Origin: a bacterium DOLZORAL124_38_8
Lineage (GTDB): Bacteria > Patescibacteriota > Gracilibacteria > UBA4473
Assembly: GCA_002747745.1 (NCBI GenBank)
Contig: PDQG01000008.1
Coordinates: forward strand, 1 to 64,000
DNA: 64,000 bases
Reading direction: 5' to 3'
In this document: one piece after another, positions 1 through 9,607 of the stretch
Layout of the letters: each line of letters starts with the position of its first letter
Position numbering within the stretch: the stretch's first letter is position 1
The notes under the pieces: generated by a model
Told to the model about the DNA's origin: nothing
What the model saw: the letters and a program-made list of their open reading frames with translations, nothing else
Database searches by the model: none
Translations under genes and position numbers: made by a program

Positions 1-47
1 TTTATGGTGTTCGATTTAATCTACTGCTCCCTCCTCCTTGTTATTTT

Positions 48-560
48 TCACCAAAAATTCCAACCGAAAAAAATATTTAATAATATTCCCCCAATAATAT
101 GAAATACACCAAGTAATAAATACAAAAAATTAACACTTCTTTTTTTTCTATAAGAAGTAACTTTTAACTTTTTCAACTTACTAAACCTAACCTCCTCATC
201 TTTAATATTAGCTATACTACCCATTTCTCTATAAACAGAGTAATGAGAAATAAAAGAAAAATAAGTACTCATTAAGTGACTTATCCTATTATTTCCTAAC
301 TTTTGTTCTATCGAAATAGCAACAAATATAATCGGAAACATATAATAATTAACAAAATACATCATTACAGCAATTCCTATTGGAAAAATGGCTGCTAATG
401 CGATTACTCCTGACAGTCTTTGGTCAACTCCAAAACCGACAACTGTAAAATCACCTATTACAAGGACAGTAAAAAGCTGTACCATAAGAGAATACTGAGT
501 TCTGTAAGTAGAAAGAGCCTCAACATATTCTTTTTCTAGTAGTTCAGTTGTTTTTTTCAT
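48..560 (-). CDS. hypothetical membrane protein
   Basis: ORF of 170 aa with several hydrophobic segments; no family recognised. Confidence 0.6.
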   Translation of the reverse strand: MKKTTELLEKEYVEALSTYRTQYSLMVQLFTVLVIGDFTVVGFGVDQRLSGVIALAAIFPIGIAVMMYFVNYYMFPIIFVAISIEQKLGNNRISHLMSTYFSFISHYSVYREMGSIANIKDEEVRFSKLKKLKVTSYRKKRSVNFLYLLLGVFHIIGGILLNIFFGWNFW

Positions 561-610
561 ATCTCTAAAATTTTAATTGTAACCTAAAATTTCTTCTTCA
601 TCACGCCCAA

Positions 611-3600
611 CTACCTATTCCCACGCAGACGAATCTTCCCACGATTGAGCAAGTAAAACATTACCGGAACGATAATCAGCGTAAGGAAAGTGGCGAAAAT
701 TAGACCATAGACGATTGTCCACGCGAGCGGTCCCCAAAAGAACGTATTGTCGCCTCCGAGCGTGATATGCGGATTGTAGGTTTGCAAGAACGATACAAAG
801 TCCACATTCAGCCCTATTGCCAATGGAATTAAGCCCAAAACGGTCGTAATTGCCGTAAGCAAAACAGGACGTAAGCGGGATTTTCCACCGGCGATTATTG
901 CCTGATAATATTCCTCTTTCGATAGTAACATTTCCTCGTCCACGCCTAATTCTCGTTTGCGTCTATCAATGAGCAGTTGCGTATAATCAATCAGCACAAT
1001 GGCGTTATTTACGACAATTCCCGCAAGTGAAATTATCCCCATCATCGTCATCAGAATAACGAAATCATCGCCGAAAATAATCATACCCAAAAATACGCCG
1101 ATAAAACTAAACAGCACCGTTATAAGTATCAAAATTGGCTTGCTGACAGAATTAAACTGTGCCACGATGATTAAACCAATCAAAGCCAACGCAATCATCA
1201 AAGCCTTGGACAAGAAATCCATATTTTTTGCCATTTCTTCCTGCTCGCCAGAGAAACTGTAACTCACCCCCTCAGGGAAGTGATAATCTTGCAACTTTGC
1301 ATCTATTTTTTGCACAATTTCATTGGCATTATACCCCTCTAACACATTAGAATAAACCGTGATAACTCGCTTTAAATCTTTGCGTTTTATCGCACTGAAA
1401 GTCGCCACGTCTTTGACTTCTGCCACAGAGGCAATCGGCACTTTAAACAGCATTCCCTTATTGTTACGAAACAGCAATTCTTGATGCATCAACGCCGACA
1501 TATTATAACGATTTTTGGCATTGAAACGCACCATAATATCGTATTCGTCATCATTTTCCTTGAACGTAGACGCATCAAAACCATAAATCGCTTGCCGCAA
1601 TGCCTTGCCCACTTGTGCCGTAGAAAGCCCCAATTCTCGTGCCTTTTCCCTATCCACAAGAATTTGACGCTCCATTTTATTCTGCGTAATATTCACATTC
1701 AATTCCTCAATTCCGGGAATTGCCATTTCGTTAATAAAATCCCGAACATTCAGCACAGTTTTTAGCAATTTCTTATAATCTTCCCCTTTGATTTCCAGCG
1801 AAATAGGATACCCAACCGGCGGTCCTGATTGGTTTTTCTCAACAATAATATTCGCACCAGGATAGCCCTTTACTTTTTCACGAATTTCGGTCAAAACCGC
1901 ACTACTTTTTACCCCTCTACGATATTTGTACTCACGAAACAGCACACTTACCTTGCCCTTATTCGGCATTTCCGCCATAGAGCCACCGTCCACTTGCGGA
2001 TTTCCGGCACCTTGCCCCACTTGGGCGATAATGCTTTCCGCCATATAATTATAGGTCGTTCCGTCCGCCTGCTTTTCCTCGTAAGGTTTCATAATTGCGA
2101 TAACCTTCTGCTCAATTTCTTTCGTGAGTTTGTTGGTTTTCTCAATGTCTGTACCCTCCGGATATTCGATATAGACATTCGCTTGGTTTGGCTCATTTAC
2201 AGGGAAAAATGACACTTTCGGGCGTACAATTCCGACCAATGCAAATGAAAAAAACAGAAATCCAATCGTTCCAAAAAAGAATAAATACGGCTTTCGTCCC
2301 GTGAGTGCAAAGGTCAAAAATCGCTCATAAAATCGCTCTAATCGTGGTAAAAATACGCGTTGGAAAAAGTTTACAACGTGCGAAAATACGTAGCGTTGCA
2401 ACAGCATCGCAATTCCCACAATGATAAATAAATTACCGAATGCGGTAAGCGTTCCTCGCCCAAAAGAAAGCCCCAAAATCACAAAAAGAACGCCCACAGA
2501 AATCAAAACACCCGTGTATAAAAACAGTTTCTTTAGAGGCAAATCCTTATCCTCAGCATCCATAAATCGTGAAGTCAGCATCGCATTGATGACCAAAGCC
2601 ACAAATAGCGATGAGCCCAAAACCACCGACAATGTTATCGGCAAATACATCATAAATTTACCAATCATTCCCGGCCAAAAACCAAGTGGTGCAAAAGCTG
2701 CAATAGTGGTTGCGGTGGACGCAATTATCGGCCACGCAATCTCGCCAACGCCTTGTTTGGCAGCGTCTTTGGGCAACATTCCCTCAGCCAGCAGTCGGTG
2801 GACGTTTTCCACCACCACAATTCCATTATCCACGAGCATTCCCAAGCCCATTACCAAGCCGAAAAGCACCATCGAATTCAGCGTAATGCCAAACATCGAC
2901 AGCAACAACAGCGAACAAAGCATCGACAACGGAATTGCCACACCGACAAACAACGCATTTTTTGCTCCCAAAAAGAACATCAAAACGCCCACCACAAGCA
3001 AAATTCCAAAGATGATATTATTTACCATATCATCAACTTGGGCTTTGGTACGCACGGACGAATCACTCGTAACCGTCAGCGAAATATCTTTCGGCAAAAG
3101 GTTCGTTTTGGCATCGTCTATAATTTTATAAATCTTATCCGCCGCCGCTAATTGGTTTTTTCCCGCTTTTTTCTTCACATCAAGCATTACCACCGGCAAA
3201 CCGTACTCTCTGGCGTAGGTCGTTTTGTCTTTCGGACGAAAATTCACTTCAGCAATATCACGCAAATACACCACACCACCGTTGTTTTTCACGATGATAT
3301 TTTCCAATTCTTTCGGTTGCTGAATCTCGCCAATCACACGAATATTGCGTCGTTGCCCGTTTGAAATAATATTTCCACCCGAAATCGTAACATTTTCTTG
3401 CTGAATGGCTCTCACGATATTGTCAATGGTCACCGATGCCCCCATCATTTTGTAAATATCAACGGCAACTTCCACTTCCATATCCTCTACCCCTCTGATT
3501 TTTACCTCTTTGACCTCGCTCAACTCCTCTATCCTATCCTGCAAAATCTCGCCATATTTCTTTAATTTCTGTGACGGATAATTCCCTGACAAATTGATAT

Positions 3601-4057
3601 TCATAATCGGAATCATCTCGCTCAGGTTTAAATCCAAAGCCTGAGGACTCACCTTTGCCCCACCGTCCATTTTTGGCCAGTCGGCTTTGGCTTTTACCAC
3701 ATCAATTTTATCCTTGACCTTTTGCTTAGCAACTTCAGGATCTACATCATCTTCAAATTTCACTTCGATAGACGAATAATCCTGCAATGAAGTTGAATTT
3801 ATCTTATCAACTCCAGAAATATTGCTAATTTCCTCCTCCAAAGGCTCAGTAATGAATTTCTCAATATCTTCTGCCGAGTTTCCGGGATTTACGGTGCTCA
3901 CATAGACCGTCGCCACGTTGGTTTCAGGGAAATTCTCTTTCGGCATAGAACGGTACGCACTAATGCCCCCCACGAGCAAAATCACGATAAGCACATAGAC
4001 CGTACTGCGGTTGTCAATCGCCCACGAAGACAGCGAAAATTGTTTATCTAATTTCAT
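611..4057 (-). CDS. RND efflux transporter, AcrB/MexB/CusA-type inner membrane permease
   Basis: 1148 aa; typical RND N-terminus (SSWAIDNRSTVYVLIVILLVGGISAYRSMPKENFPE) and duplicated TM blocks (GLVMGLGMLVDNGIVVVENV, SLAGIVVNNAIVLIDY). Confidence 0.96.
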   Translation of the reverse strand: MKLDKQFSLSSWAIDNRSTVYVLIVILLVGGISAYRSMPKENFPETNVATVYVSTVNPGNSAEDIEKFITEPLEEEISNISGVDKINSTSLQDYSSIEVKFEDDVDPEVAKQKVKDKIDVVKAKADWPKMDGGAKVSPQALDLNLSEMIPIMNINLSGNYPSQKLKKYGEILQDRIEELSEVKEVKIRGVEDMEVEVAVDIYKMMGASVTIDNIVRAIQQENVTISGGNIISNGQRRNIRVIGEIQQPKELENIIVKNNGGVVYLRDIAEVNFRPKDKTTYAREYGLPVVMLDVKKKAGKNQLAAADKIYKIIDDAKTNLLPKDISLTVTSDSSVRTKAQVDDMVNNIIFGILLVVGVLMFFLGAKNALFVGVAIPLSMLCSLLLLSMFGITLNSMVLFGLVMGLGMLVDNGIVVVENVHRLLAEGMLPKDAAKQGVGEIAWPIIASTATTIAAFAPLGFWPGMIGKFMMYLPITLSVVLGSSLFVALVINAMLTSRFMDAEDKDLPLKKLFLYTGVLISVGVLFVILGLSFGRGTLTAFGNLFIIVGIAMLLQRYVFSHVVNFFQRVFLPRLERFYERFLTFALTGRKPYLFFFGTIGFLFFSFALVGIVRPKVSFFPVNEPNQANVYIEYPEGTDIEKTNKLTKEIEQKVIAIMKPYEEKQADGTTYNYMAESIIAQVGQGAGNPQVDGGSMAEMPNKGKVSVLFREYKYRRGVKSSAVLTEIREKVKGYPGANIIVEKNQSGPPVGYPISLEIKGEDYKKLLKTVLNVRDFINEMAIPGIEELNVNITQNKMERQILVDREKARELGLSTAQVGKALRQAIYGFDASTFKENDDEYDIMVRFNAKNRYNMSALMHQELLFRNNKGMLFKVPIASVAEVKDVATFSAIKRKDLKRVITVYSNVLEGYNANEIVQKIDAKLQDYHFPEGVSYSFSGEQEEMAKNMDFLSKALMIALALIGLIIVAQFNSVSKPILILITVLFSFIGVFLGMIIFGDDFVILMTMMGIISLAGIVVNNAIVLIDYTQLLIDRRKRELGVDEEMLLSKEEYYQAIIAGGKSRLRPVLLTAITTVLGLIPLAIGLNVDFVSFLQTYNPHITLGGDNTFFWGPLAWTIVYGLIFATFLTLIIVPVMFYLLNRGKIRLRGNR

Positions 4058-4066
4058 CTTTTCGTT

Positions 4067-5227
4067 CTATTTAATTTGCACTTCTGCACCATTTTGAATG
4101 CCTTGACTTCCCTCTTCCACAAGAATTGCATCAGGCATAATTCCCTTGGTAATTTCGACCGTTCTGCCTTGCGAAACACCTTTTTCAACCTGTTTCTTTT
4201 CGGCAAAATACTTTCCGTCTTTTTCATTAATTACAAATACAAAAGATTTGCCCTCGCCGTCCTCTTGGACAGTATTTACGGGCACAGACAACGCATTTTC
4301 ATTGCGATAATCCGCAATTTTCAGAGTCGCCATCAAGTTCGGTTTTATGCTGTTGTCCTTATTCGAAATACCGATTTCAATGTAGAAAGTGCGATTATTC
4401 GGATTGATAAAATTCCCCACTTGGCGAACCTTGCTCGTAAGTGTTTTTCCAATAGCCGGAAATACGATTTGCACCGGAGTTCCCACTTTTATCGTAGATA
4501 AATAACGCTCCGAAACTTCCGAACGCACATACATATCGTGCAAGTTTACCAAACGTGCAATCGGCGTTTGCCCCGGCAGTACGACAGCCCCTTTTTTGAC
4601 CGGCACATCATCAATAATGCCCGAAAACGGAGCAACAATCGTCGTTTTTCCCAACTGTGCTTTTAGCTGTTTGATACCGCTCTCAGCAGCCTCTTTTTGA
4701 GCTTTGGCTTGCAAATATTGAATTTCCGAACCAATTTTCTTCTTCCACAGACGCTCTTGGCGTTCAAAAGTCGTCTTTGCAAGGTCGTATTGCACTTGCA
4801 TTTGCCCCAACTTTTGTGACAAACCACCGTCATCAACTCTCGCAATGATTTGCCCTTTTCTTACGTGCTGTCCTTTCTTCACGTACAGATTTTTTAGCAC
4901 GCCCGAAAACTCCGCAAACAGTACGGTATTGTTTTTCGTATCCACGCTACCTTGGATTTCAATCATACGCTCAAAAACGCCCTGTTTAGGCTTAATTGTC
5001 GTAACAACAGGGAGCTTTTTTGTACCTTTTAATTCTGCCAAAGCAGTATTAATTTGCCCCATTTTTTTCGTGATTGCATTGTATTTTTTCTGCAATTCAG
5101 TTTGCTTTCTTTGCAAACCTGCGATGTCTTTCTTCTCAATCAATCGCTCAATAGATTTTTGCTCTCTTTTCTCGCCACAGCCTACTGCCAATCCTATCAG
5201 TAAGCCTATGTAAATCAATCGTTTCAT
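4067..5227 (-). CDS. RND efflux periplasmic adaptor (membrane fusion protein)
   Basis: Lipobox-like N-terminus (GLAVGCGE), coiled coil, lipoyl/barrel-sandwich motifs (VKKGQHVRKGQIIARVDD, APFSGIIDDVPVKKGAVV); adjacent to the RND permease. Confidence 0.94.
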   Translation of the reverse strand: MKRLIYIGLLIGLAVGCGEKREQKSIERLIEKKDIAGLQRKQTELQKKYNAITKKMGQINTALAELKGTKKLPVVTTIKPKQGVFERMIEIQGSVDTKNNTVLFAEFSGVLKNLYVKKGQHVRKGQIIARVDDGGLSQKLGQMQVQYDLAKTTFERQERLWKKKIGSEIQYLQAKAQKEAAESGIKQLKAQLGKTTIVAPFSGIIDDVPVKKGAVVLPGQTPIARLVNLHDMYVRSEVSERYLSTIKVGTPVQIVFPAIGKTLTSKVRQVGNFINPNNRTFYIEIGISNKDNSIKPNLMATLKIADYRNENALSVPVNTVQEDGEGKSFVFVINEKDGKYFAEKKQVEKGVSQGRTVEITKGIMPDAILVEEGSQGIQNGAEVQIK

Positions 5228-5372
5228 TTATTTTTGTTTTTTTAGTTTTTTAGAGATTAGTAATTAGTGGTTAGTTTTATTTTCGCTGACTGAGCGAAGT
5301 CGAAGTCTTTGTATTTTACCTACATTTTGCTCAGAAACCCTTTATTTTCCCTTATTAACAATATTTTATTGT

Positions 5373-6359
5373 TTATTTTTTCTCCCTTTTTCTCATCTTT
5401 TTCCTAACAAAAACGACAATTAAAATCAAAACCACTAAACCTACTAAAACATTAATAATAAGTTGGTTAGACATTGAGCCTCCATAAGTTGATGTGGTCA
5501 TTCGCATTCCGTCTTTTTCATAAACAGTTTGAAACCCAGTAGAAGTTAAATTTATTTTAGAATCAAGTGATTTATTTTCGTAGGATTTTAGAAAATTCAA
5601 GTATTTTTTCAAAGTTGTGTAAGATTGTCTTGGAAATCCGTGAGCACCATTAAAAGTGTAGGTTTCATCGTAGTTTGCGATTAATTTTTCAGCAGAATTT
5701 ATCAATAAATTAGCCTTTGTATCTTCGTGTAAATCCACATAATCTAATCGAGGGTCGTAGAAAAAATCGCCCGTAAATAGTTGTTTGTGTTTTTCATCAA
5801 CCAAAACAGTAGATTCGCTTGTATGTCCTGTAATATTAAGCACTTGTATTTTTCTATCGCCTAAATCAATCACTTCGTTTGGCTTTATCCATTTTGAAAC
5901 CGTTACCTTTGGTGGACTAAATAACAAGGTTTCACTTGTGGTTAATTTCAGTTTGTTATCCGTTGTTCTTTCTCGCAAATAAGGTAAATCAATCAGCCAC
6001 ACACTCTTTTGATTTTCAATGTTTGCAATATGGTCAAGATGAAAATGTGAATACATCGTAACTACGGGTAAATCAGTAAGTTTATTAACAACAGAAAGTA
6101 TGTTTTTTCCAAAACCTGTATCAAATAACAAGGCTTTTTCTTTTCCTAAAATAAGGTAACTCGTGTTGTAGTACCATTCGGCAGTTGGCTCTGAAATAGC
6201 GTAAGTTTGTTCGTCTAATTTTCCTACAATATAGTAGTCATCTACCCACTCTGAACCCTCCCACAAGGGATATACAAATTTCTCTTTACTCTCTGAACAA
6301 GAGCTTAGTACAAAGATAGTAGCAAAGAATATTGCGATAATTTTCAATCTATTTTTCAT
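5373..6359 (-). CDS. metallo-beta-lactamase-fold hydrolase, probable lipoprotein
   Basis: MBL motif HFHLDH, GHTSEST, FTGDFF; N-terminal lipobox FVLSSC; C-terminal TM segment. Confidence 0.88.
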   Translation of the reverse strand: MKNRLKIIAIFFATIFVLSSCSESKEKFVYPLWEGSEWVDDYYIVGKLDEQTYAISEPTAEWYYNTSYLILGKEKALLFDTGFGKNILSVVNKLTDLPVVTMYSHFHLDHIANIENQKSVWLIDLPYLRERTTDNKLKLTTSETLLFSPPKVTVSKWIKPNEVIDLGDRKIQVLNITGHTSESTVLVDEKHKQLFTGDFFYDPRLDYVDLHEDTKANLLINSAEKLIANYDETYTFNGAHGFPRQSYTTLKKYLNFLKSYENKSLDSKINLTSTGFQTVYEKDGMRMTTSTYGGSMSNQLIINVLVGLVVLILIVVFVRKKMRKREKK

Positions 6360-6362
6360 AAA

Positions 6363-7229
6363 TTATTCCTTTATTGATTTTAATAATTCTTCTGCACATA
6401 ATTTACCAAAATTATTAGCAGATTGCGGACTTGACCCTGTGATAAGTTTTCTATCAATATGACAAGTTTTATCAGCTTTTTTATTCACAAAACTAACGCC
6501 TAATTTTTCTAATGCTTCGCCAAATTTCCAAGGCATATGACCCGGCATATAACCAATCATTGGGCTTTGTTTATCAACACTATCAGGGAATGCCGACATT
6601 TTATAACCTTTGTAAATAAAGTCTTTTTTAGTATCTAAATTTGCCGATAACAATGATGCTGGTGCGTGACAAATTGCCAACATAAACATCTCTTTTTCGT
6701 GTGACCAATGAATTAACTTTCCTAAATTTTCATTTTTTGGAAGTCCGAGCATTGCACCGTGTCCACCAGGAATAAAAACCGCCAAATACTCGTTATTATC
6801 ATTCATTTTGTTTTGTACAAAATCGGCTAAATTTTTCGGTTTTTCAAATTGTGATTTGTATTCTGAATAGATTTTTTTAATATTTTCATCTTTTTGTGGC
6901 ATTGCCCACATTTCTATTTTTACAGACTGACCTGTTGGTGTATAAATATCAACATCAAAACCTGCATTTTTAAGGTGCAACATCGGTAAAAGCATTTCCA
7001 CAGGGTGATTTCCTGTTGAGAATTTTTTACCATTTGCCATTGTCATATTGCGTTCTTCGGTACAAACCATTAAGATTTTTTGGTTTCCTTGATATTTGTT
7101 TTTGTAAACTGTATTATCAAAGTCCGTTTTGTCTGATGTCGCCAATTTTAAGGCTAATTTTGAGGGAATAAATGCTCCGTCTTCCGTTGGTTGCGGTGCT
7201 ATTCCGAATATTTTTTTAATTATATTCAT
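6363..7229 (-). CDS. DJ-1/PfpI family protein, Hsp31/HchA-like
   Basis: 288 aa; nucleophile elbow motif LAICHAPASLL, FIPGGHGAMLGLP, GYMPGHMPWKFGEAL. Confidence 0.88.
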   Translation of the reverse strand: MNIIKKIFGIAPQPTEDGAFIPSKLALKLATSDKTDFDNTVYKNKYQGNQKILMVCTEERNMTMANGKKFSTGNHPVEMLLPMLHLKNAGFDVDIYTPTGQSVKIEMWAMPQKDENIKKIYSEYKSQFEKPKNLADFVQNKMNDNNEYLAVFIPGGHGAMLGLPKNENLGKLIHWSHEKEMFMLAICHAPASLLSANLDTKKDFIYKGYKMSAFPDSVDKQSPMIGYMPGHMPWKFGEALEKLGVSFVNKKADKTCHIDRKLITGSSPQSANNFGKLCAEELLKSIKE

Positions 7230-7272
7230 ATTGTTTTATTGATAATTTTATTTGTCCTAATATTTTTCAAAC

Positions 7273-9579
7273 CTAAAGCAAGAACTTAGCTGGTTTTAAA
7301 TCTTTGTAGTGTTCTAAGATTTTTAAATCAGCGATAGAAATTTTCCCAATGTACAATTCATCCAAATTTCCGCCTCCTTTGAGGAATTTTTCGACTTCAT
7401 TATTTCCTCTAAAATAAATAGCGTCTTTGGTAAAACATCCCAGTTCGTTTCCGTCGGTAAACCCTCGTTTGGCTTTTAAGCAACGACTCCAAGCCATGTC
7501 GTCAGAAATATCAAACGTGTCTTTGAGCCAGTTAAATAATTCACGGAAATTCATGGTTTTCGCCATGTAAATAGTGGCAACTAATAAAGCCGGCGCAATG
7601 AATTTTTCTCCGAGATTGAGTCCTAACATATTTTGGTTATGAATCGCGATTCCTTCTTCGGTTTGTAGGTATCCAGCGGTTCCTCGTTGGAAAATTTTGA
7701 ATGGTTGTTGTTTTCCATTTTCATTTCGAAATACATGCGCCCCCACTTCGTGTACGAGTAAGGCATTGAGGCGGTTGGTGGTAAAGGTGGCCGTTTCTTT
7801 GATGAGGATTTTTCCTTTTTTGGTTACTTGAATGTCGGCTACCGAGTCTGATATTTGTTTTACTTGCCAGTGTCCGAGTTTGTATTGTTTTAAAAATTGT
7901 TTGACGATTTCGGTCGCTTTTTTGGCGTCAACGACCGGACTTACATCTGCAGGCATAGATTTGTATTGATCCAAAAACTTGATAGCGTTTTTGTATTCGG
8001 TTCGAGTGACTTTTCCATAAAGTTCTTCGGATCTTTTCGTAAACTCAGGGGTTCCGACGGCTTCTAATAATGATATTTTTTGTTCAATTTCTTCAATTTT
8101 GGCTTCAAACAATGGGAAAAGTGGGTGTTTAACGCGGGGGATTTTTTTCAAATCACGTCGTAGGTTTGAAATTTCGGCTGGTAATTCTTTGTAATAAAAC
8201 CGTGGCACGTAATTTTCATGCGATAAGAACAGTTCTTTTTGTTCGGCGACATTTTGTGGATTGATGTAAGACAATAACTTAATGGATTCATCTATTTCCG
8301 TAATTTTGTCGTCAATGTTTTTTAATTTTTGTTCGCCGACTTGTCCGACTAAATCTTGTGATTCCGCGTGAGAAATTTCTTTGCTTGGGTCAATATAAAA
8401 ATCTCCCAAGAATTTTCCGGCTAAGACTAAATCAACTCCCGATAATCGTTTTTTTCGTACGGGTAATTTAAGTCGTTTTCCTTCAATCGTGATGTCTAAT
8501 AAAGGTGACTTTTCGTCAAAATATCGACTGGCAAGGAAATTTTCTTCGGCTAACGAATCTATTTTAGCGGTTAGGTGATGCACTTTTTCTCGACCATTTA
8601 ATAATACGTGTTCTTGTAATCCGATGATTGGTTTGAAGGGGATTTCTGGTTTGATAATCGGTTTACTTGAAAATAAAGTTTTGGCTACTTGAACGCCTTC
8701 TTCAGCCGAATTAATAGTTAAATCGGCGACTTTTCGGAGACGTTTTTTTTGTGGAACTTGGTTAGCGATTTGAATTTTTAATCCTGCTCGTGCATTTAGT
8801 TCGAGGACTTTAATTCCGTCATTGGTGATAACAAAATCGATTCCGAGATACCCAATGCCCGTTACAATTTGTATTTTGGATGTGGCGTATAAAATATCAT
8901 CCCAAAAAGGAACTTGAAATCCTACGGCCGATTCGCCGTTTGATAATTTTTTGACATAATCAGAATAATACGCTCCTCCCGTAGTTTTTCCGTTTCCGAT
9001 ATCAATTCCCAGTCCGTAGGCTCCTAGCTCCATATTGGCTTTTCCGTCAGATTCTTCGGTTGGAACCCGCAACATGGCTAAAATTGGTACGCGGTTAAAG
9101 GCGATAATCCGGATGTCAGGTAAACCGTTTGACGTGAGTCGTTTGAGGTCGTCGTGCAAAACGAGTAATTCTTCAAACAAAATCGTATCAGAGGTGCCAG
9201 AAATAGAGTATTTCCCGTCGAGAATATCAATACAAGAACGGTATAAATCGTCTTGGTTGAGTTTTTGACCTCCGGCGGTAATCCAATGTTTCCCAGATTT
9301 TTTTACTATTACAACAATTCCACCGCCAGCAAACCCTTTGTTGGGTTTAATTACAAACTGATCGGGAAGTGAATTAAAAAATTCATTGGTTAATTGTTTG
9401 TGCTTTTTGATAACATGATACAGTTTGGCCACCCCAATGCCTCGCGATTCTAAAAACCGTTTAGTAGAAATTTTATCATCAGCAAACTTTTTATCTTTAC
9501 TGGAATTATATCGAGAAATATATTCGAGGTTTCTCGAATTCATACCTAAAATGTCTTTTGATTTTTTTAAAAATTCCAT
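7273..9579 (-). CDS. fusion protein: N-terminal ATP-grasp alpha-L-glutamate-ligase-like domain + C-terminal DUF1704/MATCAP-like metallopeptidase domain
   Basis: ATP-grasp signatures (FVIKPNKGFAGGGIVVI, GIDFVITNDGIKVLELNARAGLKIQIAN); C-terminal HEVGAH ... GYLQTEEGIA matches the HExxxH + E pattern of DUF1704. Confidence 0.85.
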   Translation of the reverse strand: MEFLKKSKDILGMNSRNLEYISRYNSSKDKKFADDKISTKRFLESRGIGVAKLYHVIKKHKQLTNEFFNSLPDQFVIKPNKGFAGGGIVVIVKKSGKHWITAGGQKLNQDDLYRSCIDILDGKYSISGTSDTILFEELLVLHDDLKRLTSNGLPDIRIIAFNRVPILAMLRVPTEESDGKANMELGAYGLGIDIGNGKTTGGAYYSDYVKKLSNGESAVGFQVPFWDDILYATSKIQIVTGIGYLGIDFVITNDGIKVLELNARAGLKIQIANQVPQKKRLRKVADLTINSAEEGVQVAKTLFSSKPIIKPEIPFKPIIGLQEHVLLNGREKVHHLTAKIDSLAEENFLASRYFDEKSPLLDITIEGKRLKLPVRKKRLSGVDLVLAGKFLGDFYIDPSKEISHAESQDLVGQVGEQKLKNIDDKITEIDESIKLLSYINPQNVAEQKELFLSHENYVPRFYYKELPAEISNLRRDLKKIPRVKHPLFPLFEAKIEEIEQKISLLEAVGTPEFTKRSEELYGKVTRTEYKNAIKFLDQYKSMPADVSPVVDAKKATEIVKQFLKQYKLGHWQVKQISDSVADIQVTKKGKILIKETATFTTNRLNALLVHEVGAHVFRNENGKQQPFKIFQRGTAGYLQTEEGIAIHNQNMLGLNLGEKFIAPALLVATIYMAKTMNFRELFNWLKDTFDISDDMAWSRCLKAKRGFTDGNELGCFTKDAIYFRGNNEVEKFLKGGGNLDELYIGKISIADLKILEHYKDLKPAKFLL

Positions 9580-9607
9580 GCCTGTTTTGTATCAAAGAAA
9601 AAATATA

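Noticed and set aside
2421-3364. Overlapping plus-strand ORFs up to 236 aa opposite the RND permease
   Set aside because: Antisense to a clear RND coding region, low-complexity shadow translations.
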